Shown: piece after piece, positions 25,727 through 34,257 of the stretch
How positions within the stretch are numbered: position 1 is the stretch's first letter
Layout: every line of letters begins with the position of its first letter
From: an uncultured Muribaculaceae bacterium
Lineage (GTDB): Bacteria; Bacteroidota; Bacteroidia; Bacteroidales; Muribaculaceae
NCBI GenBank assembly: GCA_910586975.1
Contig: CAJUKX010000011.1
Coordinates: 15,320-79,319 of the forward strand
Length of the DNA: 64,000 nucleotides
Direction: 5' to 3'
Notes under the pieces: model-generated
Told to the model about the DNA's origin: nothing
Databases searched by the model: none
The model's input: the letters and a program-made list of their open reading frames with translations, nothing else
Translations under genes and position numbers: made by a program

Positions 25727-26314
25727 TTATTTCCGTATAATCTTGAACAGTCCGCCAGTCGAAATCTTGATTATCGACGAAGCCTTGGCTGCCGGAGCCT
25801 CATCGCGGCGCGATGTGCACACGTAGTCCACGGCATCCTTTATTTCCTGAGAAATAGAGTCGAAATCAAGCGGCGACGGCTCACCGCTCACATTGGCCGA
25901 GGTAGACACCAACGGGCCACGGAAGGCATTGCACAGCGCTGCCGAGAAAGTCTCACGGGTCAATCGCACGCCTATGCTGCCGTCCTCGGCAAGCAGATTT
26001 GGAGCCACTCCCCGACCGCGGTCGAATATTACGGTGACAGGATCCACGGCCACATCAATCAGCTGCTCGGCCACCTCGGGCACTTCCTCAACTGTAGAAT
26101 CGAGCATGGCCATTGAACCCACCAGAGTTATCAGGGCTTTGGAATCGGCGCGGCGCTTTATTTCATATACACGTTTTACGGCCTCGGCATTGCGGGCATC
26201 ACAACCAATACCCCATATAGTGTCGGTAGGATACAGTATCACACCTCCGCGGCGAAGCACCTCCACCGCGCGACCTATATCCTGACGCATGGAGTCGTCG
26301 AGCTGTACTTTCAT
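25727..26314 (-). CDS. tsaC: L-threonylcarbamoyladenylate synthase TsaC/Sua5
   Basis: Makes threonylcarbamoyl-AMP from threonine, bicarbonate and ATP for the t6A37 modification of ANN-decoding tRNAs. The 195 residues show the YrdC-fold signatures GGVILYPTDTIWGIGCDA (near residue 23), KRRADSKALITLV near residue 52, and STSANVSGEPS near residue 137. It lacks the extra Sua5 domain, so it is the short TsaC form. The start overlaps the tsaB stop by 4 bases, which fits their shared pathway. Confidence 0.95.
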   Translation of the reverse strand: MKVQLDDSMRQDIGRAVEVLRRGGVILYPTDTIWGIGCDARNAEAVKRVYEIKRRADSKALITLVGSMAMLDSTVEEVPEVAEQLIDVAVDPVTVIFDRGRGVAPNLLAEDGSIGVRLTRETFSAALCNAFRGPLVSTSANVSGEPSPLDFDSISQEIKDAVDYVCTSRRDEAPAAKASSIIKISTGGLFKIIRK

Positions 26315-27006
26315 AGGAGTGATTTGGGTTTTGTTGCCTGAAATTCTTTGAGATACAAGGGCGTGGAATATGCGAGGTCAATAAACTCGCGACGGGCAAA
26401 ATTGCGCTCGGCCAGCGCCACCATATCCACTGCCAGGGGCACTACATCGGGCACGAACACCGCATTAGGCGCTTTGATTACATCGGCTGCCTTGGCCGAA
26501 CCGTCGCCGAAAAACAGCACCTGACGACCTGTAGCCAGCAACTCAGAGTACGAATCAGCGTCAAGAATCAGCGGACCGGGGGTCATAAGTTCATTCAACC
26601 CGAAATCGTAAGCGGCGGTAAACACTTCCATACGGCGGGCATCAATCATGGGAACCAATATCGACTCCGGATCCACATCATCGGTGGAGAACATGACACG
26701 TGTAGCCATCAGTTCGAGGGTATTGACTCCTATCAAGGGAATATCGAGAGCGTATGCCAGGCCCTTGGCCTCGCTGAGTCCTATACGCAGACCGGTGTAG
26801 CTGCCCGGGCCAAGGCTCACGGCCACCGCATCGAGCTTAAGCTCACGTTCCGCGATGAAATCAAGACATTTCTTAATAAATCCACTTAGCAACGCAGCAT
26901 GATTGCGACCGTTGAAATCCTCGTCATGACACAGAATCATGCCCTCGGCAGTCACGGCCGCCGAACATACGGCAGTGGTGGTATCAATATTTAAAATTAC
27001 AGCCAT
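26311..27006 (-). CDS. tsaB: tRNA threonylcarbamoyladenosine biosynthesis protein TsaB
   Basis: TsaB is the scaffold partner of TsaD in the complex that transfers the threonylcarbamoyl group to tRNA. The 231 residues have the ASKHA fold: NIDTTTAVCSAAV at residues 6-18, the diagnostic SLGPGSYTGLRIGLSEAKGLA near residue 65 (as S-L-G-P-G-S-Y-T-G-L-R), and VPMIDARRMEVFTA near residue 118. It is directly coupled to tsaC (ATGA). A TAAATTTG -7 box lies about 36 bases upstream, so tsaB-tsaC may have their own promoter. Confidence 0.95.
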   Translation of the reverse strand: MAVILNIDTTTAVCSAAVTAEGMILCHDEDFNGRNHAALLSGFIKKCLDFIAERELKLDAVAVSLGPGSYTGLRIGLSEAKGLAYALDIPLIGVNTLELMATRVMFSTDDVDPESILVPMIDARRMEVFTAAYDFGLNELMTPGPLILDADSYSELLATGRQVLFFGDGSAKAADVIKAPNAVFVPDVVPLAVDMVALAERNFARREFIDLAYSTPLYLKEFQATKPKSLL

Positions 27007-27041
27007 ATTTTGTTTAATAAGCTCTTAAGGCATATTTATGG

Positions 27042-27049
27042 CAAATTTA
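27042..27049 (-). promoter_or_regulatory. Possible -7 box of tsaB-tsaC
   Basis: TAAATTTG on the minus strand in the 73-base gap before tsaB; no -33 element at the expected distance. Confidence 0.35.
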
Positions 27050-27079
27050 AGCAATTTTTCTCAAATAGTAAAATAAGAA

Positions 27080-28549
27080 TCAGAACTGAAAGTAGATGAA
27101 CGGCATCACATCAGAGCTGCGCAGCTCTACTACGCACTGTATGGTGAGCAGAAACAGCAGCAGTTTCACTATCCAGGGGGTGCGTACAAACCACATCGCG
27201 GCCCTGTTCCAGAAACCCGCCGGCAGACAGTGCGATATTACTATAAGGGCCATCAGTATCAGCCACAGCGTGCGGGCTGCCGCAAATGGCGCCGCATAAG
27301 CTATGTCGAAATCGGTAAACACGCGCCCTATTATAGTAATCGCCGCCGTGGCGCTGTCGGCTCTGAAAAACACCCACAGCGCGGCCACAAAGCTCATTGT
27401 AACCAACCAGCACAGAGCCTTTACCGGCCATGAATTGCCCAAACGGTCCATATAGGGCTTGCCGGCCTTGTGCACCGCAAGTCCGGCGCCGTGCATTGCT
27501 CCCCAGAATACAAACCGCCAAGCCGCCCCGTGCCACAAGCCGCCTATGAGCATGGTGGCGAAGTTATTGACGTATGTGCGGGCAGTGCCGCGGCGGTTGC
27601 CTCCGAGCGGAATGTAAACGTAGTCCCTTAGCCACATCGACAGCGATATATGCCACCTCCGCCAGAAGTCGGTAAGATTTTGCGATTTATACGGAAAGTT
27701 GAAATTTCGGGCAAGCCTGAATCCCATTATCAGCGCTATGCCTATGGCCATGTCTGAATAGCCCGAAAAGTCGCAGTAAATCTGCATCGTATAGCCCATT
27801 ATGCCCATCAAGGTCTCGAACCCTGAATAAGTTCCCGGGCTATCAAATATAAGATCGTTGTACTGAGCTATGTAGTCGGCTATTATCGCCTTTTTTATTA
27901 CCCCGAGCATTATCATCCACAGTCCTACCCATATCTCGCGACGCGTGGCATGGTGCGGTTTTTCGAGCTGCGGCAGGAAATAGTCGGCCCTGACAATGGG
28001 GCCGGCAACCAATGCCGGAAAAAATGATAGGAAAAACGCATACTCGAGCCAGGTGGATGTGGGTTTCACCCTACCCTTGTAAACATCTATTATATAAGAT
28101 ATTGACTGAAATGTATAGAACGATATGCCTACCGGAAGTATGAGGTCGAGCGGCTGAAAATTGCCGGCCACCATAGCGTTGATATTCCACAAAAAGAAGT
28201 TGGCATACTTGAAGTAGCAGAGTATGCCGAGCGATGTAGCCAGTGATATGCCTGCACATACGCGCCGGGCAGTACGGGTGCGCAAGCGCACCAGCAGCCT
28301 CGACAGCCCCCAGTCGACCAGCGAGGTCATCAACAGCAGCATCACAAACAGTCCGCTTGATTTGTAATAGAAATACAGACTGAAGGCAACCACAAAAGCT
28401 ACCATCTGCAATCGTCGCCCGCGCAGCAGCGCATATAAAGGCAGAAACACCATGAACAGCGCCCAGAACGTGCCCGATGAAAACAACATCGGTTCGCCCG
28501 GCGAGTACGACAGGTGATGGCCTATATTATGCAGAAATTCAGTAAGCAT
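27080..28549 (-). CDS. MBOAT family membrane-bound O-acyltransferase, AlgI/DltB-like
   Basis: A 489-residue multi-pass membrane protein of the MBOAT family, which moves acyl groups across the membrane to extracytoplasmic polysaccharides or teichoic acids. About 10-12 helices are visible. The signature blocks are YTFQSISYIIDVYKG near residue 143, NLTDFWRRWHISLSMWLRDY near residue 288 and GGLWHGAAWRF near residue 335, the last with the catalytic histidine. It is the last gene of a run pyrE, SRPBCC, Cys-rich protein, SGNH, MBOAT. AlgI-type proteins work with an SGNH partner, which is the gene 15 bases upstream. The acceptor is unknown. Confidence 0.94.
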   Translation of the reverse strand: MLTEFLHNIGHHLSYSPGEPMLFSSGTFWALFMVFLPLYALLRGRRLQMVAFVVAFSLYFYYKSSGLFVMLLLMTSLVDWGLSRLLVRLRTRTARRVCAGISLATSLGILCYFKYANFFLWNINAMVAGNFQPLDLILPVGISFYTFQSISYIIDVYKGRVKPTSTWLEYAFFLSFFPALVAGPIVRADYFLPQLEKPHHATRREIWVGLWMIMLGVIKKAIIADYIAQYNDLIFDSPGTYSGFETLMGIMGYTMQIYCDFSGYSDMAIGIALIMGFRLARNFNFPYKSQNLTDFWRRWHISLSMWLRDYVYIPLGGNRRGTARTYVNNFATMLIGGLWHGAAWRFVFWGAMHGAGLAVHKAGKPYMDRLGNSWPVKALCWLVTMSFVAALWVFFRADSATAAITIIGRVFTDFDIAYAAPFAAARTLWLILMALIVISHCLPAGFWNRAAMWFVRTPWIVKLLLFLLTIQCVVELRSSDVMPFIYFQF

Positions 28550-28564
28550 ATATGATGAATATGG

Positions 28565-29380
28565 TTATTGCTCTCCGGGCTGATGTACAAAAACGCGGTG
28601 CGCCTTGTCACTTGCCTTGGCGGGAATTTCGAGCCTTATGGGATGCGCGCAGTCGGTAGCCATCCATCTCACCACCGAGTCCATCCATTGCGCGGCCGAC
28701 TCGCGGGTGGGATGAGCGCCATCCTTGCCGCGGCTGAAGGTCATGCCGTTGCTCATGAAAAACGCACCCGGCGCGGTGTTGGCCGATATGAGTTCGTTGA
28801 TGCCGGTATCGGGTTTCCAATTGGGCGGCCCTATCCATACGTAGGGTATATCGCCTATCTCGCTTACGATGGTCTTTACGTGCTTGTCGCGCTTGGCAGC
28901 TATATCCTTCACAAACAATTCGTTTGCTCCAAGACAGATAAACAGATAGTCGGGATTGAGTCGCTGAATATAACTCTTGAGTTTGCCCGATTTACCCCAT
29001 ATTTCTGATGTAGAGCTGTACCATATCACAGCATACAGCTTATGGCCGTTGTGGCGGGCGTAGGCGGCCAGTCGCGGATAAAGGCCGTCGAGCATAGAAT
29101 CGCCAATGAACAGTATGGTCTTTGAGGTCGTGTCTACAGGTACAACCATACGTGCTGAATCCTGCTGCAATGCGCTGTCGTTTACCATAGCTGCAGCATG
29201 AATCTCGGGCGAGGCCTGAAGCTTACCTTCATCAGCGGTTTTTGAAAACGCAGCCGCAATACCCGAATCCTTCAGCTCATAGCCAAACAGAGACACGGGA
29301 CTGTGGACCGAAACCGCCACTACCGCAGCAAAGGCTACGGCAAGCAGTGTCCAAAGCGGCAGGTAGTTTTTCCATCTCAT
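28565..29380 (-). CDS. Membrane-anchored SGNH/GDSL hydrolase, probable partner of the MBOAT
   Basis: A 271-residue protein with one N-terminal membrane anchor (residues 6-25) and an extracytoplasmic SGNH domain. Block I is FIGDSMLDG with Ser95, block III is LGANELF near residue 150 (Asn in place), and block V is DGAHPT with Asp220 and His223, so the catalytic triad is complete. This matches the DltD/AlgJ-type arrangement in which an SGNH enzyme completes an acyl transfer begun by an MBOAT protein, here 15 bases downstream. The start overlaps the upstream Cys-rich gene as ATGA. O-acetylation is the likeliest chemistry but is inferred. Confidence 0.88.
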   Translation of the reverse strand: MRWKNYLPLWTLLAVAFAAVVAVSVHSPVSLFGYELKDSGIAAAFSKTADEGKLQASPEIHAAAMVNDSALQQDSARMVVPVDTTSKTILFIGDSMLDGLYPRLAAYARHNGHKLYAVIWYSSTSEIWGKSGKLKSYIQRLNPDYLFICLGANELFVKDIAAKRDKHVKTIVSEIGDIPYVWIGPPNWKPDTGINELISANTAPGAFFMSNGMTFSRGKDGAHPTRESAAQWMDSVVRWMATDCAHPIRLEIPAKASDKAHRVFVHQPGEQ

Positions 29381-29889
29381 AGGCTCACCACCATGTATTC
29401 GCCCGAACGACCCGGCCCTACATGGTAAACCTGCAGGCTGAATCCGTCCTCGGCTGCCGGGCCTGAGATTGGATGACCCGGACTTTCAAAAATATAGTAG
29501 CGGCTGTGACACTTGGGACACTCGGCCTCATTATTCTCATTGACAAACACCCTTACGTCTGAGCGACACTCTACCGGACATGCAAGATCGTATGCCACGG
29601 GCTGCGCCGTATAAGTCGTACACAACAGTATACCTCCCAGGCCGGTGCTCGACATAGCCGTGTAGGGGAATCCTGAGGGCAACTTTTCCTGCAATATGAA
29701 GCGTTTGTGCTGTCCTGCACCGCTCACGCCATAGAAGTTCCAGTCGCCCACGGTAAGAAATGTGACATTGACGTAAGCCACGTGCAGGCGGTGACTGTCT
29801 ATATGATGACAAGAATAAGACGCCATGGCAAGTGTTATAAAAACAGATGCCACGGCGAATAGTCGTATTAAAGGAGAGAAGAATTTCAT
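29377..29889 (-). CDS. Exported Cys-rich protein, Rieske-like or zinc-ribbon motif
   Basis: A 170-residue protein with a signal segment (residues 1-26), possibly lipid-modified at Cys27 (ASYSC, a poor lipobox). The body is mostly beta. A cluster CPVEC (Cys104, Cys108) is followed after 15 residues by CPKCHSRYYIF (Cys124, Cys127, His128) and then GHPISGPA. The second half strongly recalls the Rieske box CPCHGS..GGP, but the first Cys-X-His box is missing, so four cysteines may bind zinc instead. Coupled to the SGNH gene by ATGA. No function is established; an accessory role in surface acylation or redox is a guess from position. Confidence 0.7.
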   Translation of the reverse strand: MKFFSPLIRLFAVASVFITLAMASYSCHHIDSHRLHVAYVNVTFLTVGDWNFYGVSGAGQHKRFILQEKLPSGFPYTAMSSTGLGGILLCTTYTAQPVAYDLACPVECRSDVRVFVNENNEAECPKCHSRYYIFESPGHPISGPAAEDGFSLQVYHVGPGRSGEYMVVSL

Positions 29890-29907
29890 AAGTAATTAAT
29901 TACTTAA

Positions 29908-30321
29908 TTATAAAAGTCGTCCCATCAGACCGCCGAACTGGTCAACAGCCTTCTGCAGAGAGCCGCCTACCATAGACTTGAGGAAGGGCGGAATGTCTAC
30001 ATCCATAGCTGCGGTAAGTTCTGTGGAGTCGGCCGACAGAGCTTTAAGATTGATGAGCAGATCCATCTTGGCGGGGGCGTTTACGGCTGTAAATACCACA
30101 CGCTCGGGGCTGCGCTCGGTAATCTTGAGTGTGATGTTGCCTACCTGCTGAGTCTTGAGGATTATTGAATCCTGAGTAAGCTCAACATCTCCTATTTTGG
30201 CACGCTCGTCGGCAGGCACCTTGTCGATTACTGCCTGAAGGCGTGTGAGATCAGAGAACTTATCGAGTATAGTATCAACGGCTGAGTTGATTACAACCGG
30301 CTTTGAAGTGAATGTCACCAT
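29908..30321 (-). CDS. SRPBCC-fold protein
   Basis: A 137-residue cytoplasmic protein. The pattern (F/Y)TSKPVVINSAVDTILDKFSDLTRLQAV at the start, a long beta region with ITERSPERVVFTAV, and the terminal amphipathic helix (LKSMVGGSLQKAVDQFGGLM) fits the SRPBCC/polyketide-cyclase fold, a ligand-binding cavity fold. No signal peptide. It begins 2 bases after the pyrE stop. In Bacteroidota small SRPBCC proteins often follow pyrE; the ligand is unknown. Confidence 0.75.
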   Translation of the reverse strand: MVTFTSKPVVINSAVDTILDKFSDLTRLQAVIDKVPADERAKIGDVELTQDSIILKTQQVGNITLKITERSPERVVFTAVNAPAKMDLLINLKALSADSTELTAAMDVDIPPFLKSMVGGSLQKAVDQFGGLMGRLL

Positions 30322-30323
30322 TA

Positions 30324-30971
30324 TTATTCAGAGATTTTACCTTTAGCCCAGTTGGCGGGGTCGCGACGCCATTCCTGCAGGGTCTTGACATCCGATTCCT
30401 GGATATAGTTTGTATCAAGAGCAGCTTCGATCATAGCGTTGTAGTTGCTCAGAGCCACGAGTTTAACACCGGCAGCGCGGAAGTTTTCTTCTGCGATGGG
30501 GAAACCGTAGGTAAAGAGCGAAACCATACCAAGCACTTCGCCGCCGGCAGCGCGTACAGCTTCTACAGCCTTAAGCGATGATTTGCCTGTAGAGATGAGG
30601 TCTTCGATTACCACTACCTTCTGACCGGGTTTCAGATTGCCCTCGATCATATTTTCAAGACCGTGATCCTTGGGAGTGGAACGGATATATACGTAGGGCA
30701 GACCGAGCTCATCGGCAACAAGTGCGCCCTGTGCGATAGCACCTGTAGCTACACCGGCTACAACTTCAACATCACTGAACTGTTCAAGTATCACACGCGA
30801 AAGCTCAATCTTGATGAACGAGCGGATATCAGGATACGAGAGTGCCTTTCTGTGATCGGTATAGATAGGTGAGCTCCAACCTGATGCCCATGTAAAGGGA
30901 TTATCGACCTGAAGAATTATAGAACTGATTTTCAAAAGCTTTTCTGCCAGCAGACGTTCAACCTTTTTCAT
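30324..30971 (-). CDS. pyrE: Orotate phosphoribosyltransferase PyrE
   Basis: Joins orotate and PRPP to form OMP in pyrimidine synthesis. Starting at the ATG at 30971 (MKKVERLLAEKLL) gives 215 residues, the usual size; an upstream in-frame start would add 10 unlikely residues. PFTWASGWSSPIYTDHRKAL near residue 26 is the family N-terminal block, and the PRPP loop VVVIEDLISTGKSS is near residue 121. It heads the operon leading to the surface-acylation genes. A TAACTTTG -7 box lies at 30999-31006. Confidence 0.96.
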   Translation of the reverse strand: MKKVERLLAEKLLKISSIILQVDNPFTWASGWSSPIYTDHRKALSYPDIRSFIKIELSRVILEQFSDVEVVAGVATGAIAQGALVADELGLPYVYIRSTPKDHGLENMIEGNLKPGQKVVVIEDLISTGKSSLKAVEAVRAAGGEVLGMVSLFTYGFPIAEENFRAAGVKLVALSNYNAMIEAALDTNYIQESDVKTLQEWRRDPANWAKGKISE

Positions 30972-30998
30972 TTTAATTGGTATTATATAGATTTTGCG

Positions 30999-31006
30999 CA
31001 AAGTTA
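30999..31006 (-). promoter_or_regulatory. Probable -7 box of the pyrE operon
   Basis: TAACTTTG on the minus strand 28 bases before the pyrE ATG. No TTTG at -33; that position lies within the edge of the efflux-operon terminator. Confidence 0.4.
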
Positions 31007-31028
31007 CGAAAAATCAGCGAATAAAACA

Positions 31029-31068
31029 GCATGTGCCCCGGAAAATAAGCTCCGGGGCACATGCTTTT
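31029..31068 (-). terminator. Terminator of the RND efflux operon
   Basis: A perfect 14-base stem (31029-31042 with 31051-31064) and 8-base loop; T-rich on the minus strand after the stem. It separates the efflux operon from pyrE. Confidence 0.8.
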
Positions 31069-31083
31069 ATCGTGATATGCTCT

Positions 31084-34000
31084 TCATATTGTGTCTGAAT
31101 CGGCCGAGTCTTTTGACAGCCCCTTGGCCGAATGGAAGAAATTGTTGATGTACTTCTCACCGAATCGCTGCAAAAGTTCCCAGAAATTCGGTACAAAGAG
31201 TGTACCTACCACCGCATTGATGGCCATACCGAACACCACTGCCGTACCGAGCGATATGCGCGAGCCGGCACCTGCACCGGTGGCAAACAACATAGGCATC
31301 ACACCTAATACGAAGGCCAGTGCGGTCATCATGATGGGGCGGAAACGTATGCGTCCGGCATCGAGGGCGGCCTGGCGTATGGTCTCTCCGGCCTTGCGAT
31401 AGTCCATGGCGTACTCCACTATAAGAATGGCGTTCTTAGCCGACAGACCCAGCAGCAACACGATACCAATCTGGGTATAGATCGAAATGCTCTGACCCAT
31501 GAAGATACATCCCACAATGGTGCCGAGTATGGCCGTAGGCATGGCTATGATTACGGCTACAGGGTCGGTAAGACTCTCGTACTGAGCCGCGAGCACAAGC
31601 AGCGTCACCACTATGGCCAGAATGAGCACGAAGGTGATGGTGGTACCCGACTGCGTTTCCTGATAAGCCTCGCCGGTCCAGGCATAGCCATAATTCTCGC
31701 CCACAGCCTTCTCTACTATCTCTTCCATAGCTTTGATGCCCGATGCCGAGCTTACGCCCTTGGCAGGAGTGGCAGTCACCGAGGCCGTATTGTACATATT
31801 GTAGCGCGACACGGTAGATGCGCCGAACGACGGCTCAATTGATGCGAATGCCGAGAAGGGCACCATCTCGCCTGAGCTGTTGCGTACACTAAGGTCGAGT
31901 ACATCGCCCACACGGTTGCGCGCATCGCCCTCGGCGGCAACAGTCACCTGAAACACACGTCCGAATTCAACGAAATCGTTTACGTATGACCCGCCCATGA
32001 AAGCCGACAAGGTGGAGTATATGCTCTCCAGTGTAAGGTTGTACATCTTGGCACGGTCGCGGTCAATCTTGATAGAATACTGCGGTACAGTGCCCTCAAA
32101 TAGTGATGTCACCGAGGCTATGCGCGGATCCTTGGCCGCCTGTGTGCGTATTTCATCGACCGCTTTCTTAAGTTGTGCCGAGCCCAGCGCATTGATATCG
32201 AGAAGCTGCATTTCAAGACCCGAGGTCATGCCAAGGCCGGGAATAGCCGGCGGATTGAGCGAGAACACTATAGGCTCCTGCATCGAATCGCCTATCTCGT
32301 TGGCTTTGGCTATGATAGCATCGATACTCTCATCCTTTGACTTGCGCTCGTTCCAAGGCTCAAGCATCACAAACAGCGAGCCCATATTGGAACTTGAACC
32401 GCCGCCCATGAACGACATACCGCTCACGGCCATAACATCCTTAACACCGGGCACCTGACGCAGACGGGTGGCAAAGTCGTTGACCACCTTGTCTGTACGG
32501 TCGAGCGACGCCCCCGTAGGCAGCTGAACCGACGACATGAAATAACCCATATCCTCAGAGGGTACGTATGATGTAGGCCATTTGAGGAAACCCCAGAATG
32601 CCAGACCCGTGAGCAGGAAGTAGGCCGCGATGGCTACTGCCGGATGCTTGAGAAATGTACCCACTATCTTCATATACCCGTTGAGCGTGGCTCCGAAAGC
32701 CTTGTTCCACCAGCGGTAAATGAAGAATGAGGATTCCTTCTTAGGCTTGAGGAACAATGCACACATGGCCGGGGTGAACGTAAGCGCATTGAATCCGGAG
32801 AATGCAGTGGATACGGCTATGGTGAGAGCAAACTGCTTGTAGAGCTGGCCGGTGATACCGCTCACCAGAGCGGTAGGTATGAATACCGACAACAGCACGA
32901 GCACCTCGCCGATTACAGGTCCCTGAAGCTCAATCATGGCCTTCTCGGCTGCCTGACGCGCATTAAGTTTCCCCTCGTCAAGCAATCGCGAGCAGTCCTC
33001 CACCACCACTATCGCATCGTCGACCACAATGGCTATTGCCAGCACAAGGCCGAACAGAGTCAGGGTATTGAGCGTGAATCCCATCCATTTCATCACAGCC
33101 AATGTAGCTATGAGCGACACCGGTATAGTGAGCATAGGTATGATCACCGCGCGCCAGTTCTGCAGGAACAGCAGAATGACAAGCATAACCAGTATGGTGG
33201 TCTCGAGGAAGGTGATGAGAAGCTCGTCGATAGACTCGGTGACAAACTCGGTGGTGTCGAGCATTATCTTATAGTTGACACCGGGCGGAAAGTACTTGGC
33301 AAGTTCATCGAGCTTGGCCTCGCAACCCTTTGCCACCTTAAGTGCGTTGGCACCCGGCAGCTGACTGATACCTATCATCGCCGTTTCCTGTCCGTTGACG
33401 CGGGCAATCTGGGAATATGAATTAGAGCCGAGGTCAATCCTGGCAATGTCGCTGAGATGCAGCAGACTGCCGTCATCGCCCGTGCGCAGGATAATGTCGC
33501 TGAACTGCTTGGGCGACGACAGGCGGCTCTTTGTGGTGAGCGTATAGGTGAACTCCTCTTTTGATGACGAGGGACGAGCGCCTACACTGCCGGCCGACAC
33601 TTCCATATTCTGCGACTGTATAGCCTGCACCACATCGGCCGGAGTAATACCGCGCTCGCGCATTTTGGCAGGGTCAAGCCATATACGCATGGAATATTGT
33701 CCTCCGCCAAATGCCTCCACATTGCCCACACCGTCTACACGCGACAGCTCGTCGGTAATATTGAGATTTGCATAATTGGTAAGGTACAGTGCATCGTAAC
33801 GCTCGGGATCATCGCTCTGCAGCGATATGAAAAGTATTTCATTAGAGGAACGCGACGAAACCGTAACACCCTGCTGCTTGACTGCGGTGGGCAGAGTAGG
33901 CTCGGCCTGCGCCACGCGGTTCTGAACCTTGACCATGGCTATATCGAGGTCGGTACCTTCCTCAAAGGTGACTGTGAGCATGTATGAGCCATCAGAGCCT

Positions 34001-34248
34001 GACGATGAACTCATATACATCATGCCTTCTACACCGTTAACCTGCTGCTCTATGGGCACACCTATGGTTTCGGCCACGGTCTCGGCATCGGCACCGGGGT
34101 AAGAAGCTATAACCATCACCGTAGGCGGAGTGATATCGGGGTATTGGGCCACCGGCAGGCTGCTGTATGTGAGCGCGCCGGCCAGCACCATAGCCACCGC
34201 TATGACTATGGCGAAGATGGGGCGTTCTATAAAAAATCGTGAGAACAT
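31084..34248 (-). CDS. RND multidrug efflux permease, AcrB/MexB-like (HAE1)
   Basis: Proton-driven inner-membrane pump of a tripartite efflux system. The 1,054 residues are full length with the usual 12 helices and two large periplasmic loops. It starts MFSRFFIERPIFAIVIA and reads PVAQYPDITPPTV near residue 32. The proton-relay residues are present: Asp410-Asp411 in VVDDAIVVVED and Lys938 in LSAKNAILIVEYA. It follows the adaptor gene by 9 bases and is the last gene of the operon, order OMF-adaptor-pump on the minus strand. Likely substrates are lipophilic toxins or bile salts, by analogy only. Confidence 0.96.
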   Translation of the reverse strand: MFSRFFIERPIFAIVIAVAMVLAGALTYSSLPVAQYPDITPPTVMVIASYPGADAETVAETIGVPIEQQVNGVEGMMYMSSSSGSDGSYMLTVTFEEGTDLDIAMVKVQNRVAQAEPTLPTAVKQQGVTVSSRSSNEILFISLQSDDPERYDALYLTNYANLNITDELSRVDGVGNVEAFGGGQYSMRIWLDPAKMRERGITPADVVQAIQSQNMEVSAGSVGARPSSSKEEFTYTLTTKSRLSSPKQFSDIILRTGDDGSLLHLSDIARIDLGSNSYSQIARVNGQETAMIGISQLPGANALKVAKGCEAKLDELAKYFPPGVNYKIMLDTTEFVTESIDELLITFLETTILVMLVILLFLQNWRAVIIPMLTIPVSLIATLAVMKWMGFTLNTLTLFGLVLAIAIVVDDAIVVVEDCSRLLDEGKLNARQAAEKAMIELQGPVIGEVLVLLSVFIPTALVSGITGQLYKQFALTIAVSTAFSGFNALTFTPAMCALFLKPKKESSFFIYRWWNKAFGATLNGYMKIVGTFLKHPAVAIAAYFLLTGLAFWGFLKWPTSYVPSEDMGYFMSSVQLPTGASLDRTDKVVNDFATRLRQVPGVKDVMAVSGMSFMGGGSSSNMGSLFVMLEPWNERKSKDESIDAIIAKANEIGDSMQEPIVFSLNPPAIPGLGMTSGLEMQLLDINALGSAQLKKAVDEIRTQAAKDPRIASVTSLFEGTVPQYSIKIDRDRAKMYNLTLESIYSTLSAFMGGSYVNDFVEFGRVFQVTVAAEGDARNRVGDVLDLSVRNSSGEMVPFSAFASIEPSFGASTVSRYNMYNTASVTATPAKGVSSASGIKAMEEIVEKAVGENYGYAWTGEAYQETQSGTTITFVLILAIVVTLLVLAAQYESLTDPVAVIIAMPTAILGTIVGCIFMGQSISIYTQIGIVLLLGLSAKNAILIVEYAMDYRKAGETIRQAALDAGRIRFRPIMMTALAFVLGVMPMLFATGAGAGSRISLGTAVVFGMAINAVVGTLFVPNFWELLQRFGEKYINNFFHSAKGLSKDSADSDTI

Positions 34249-34257
34249 GGCGCGTAA

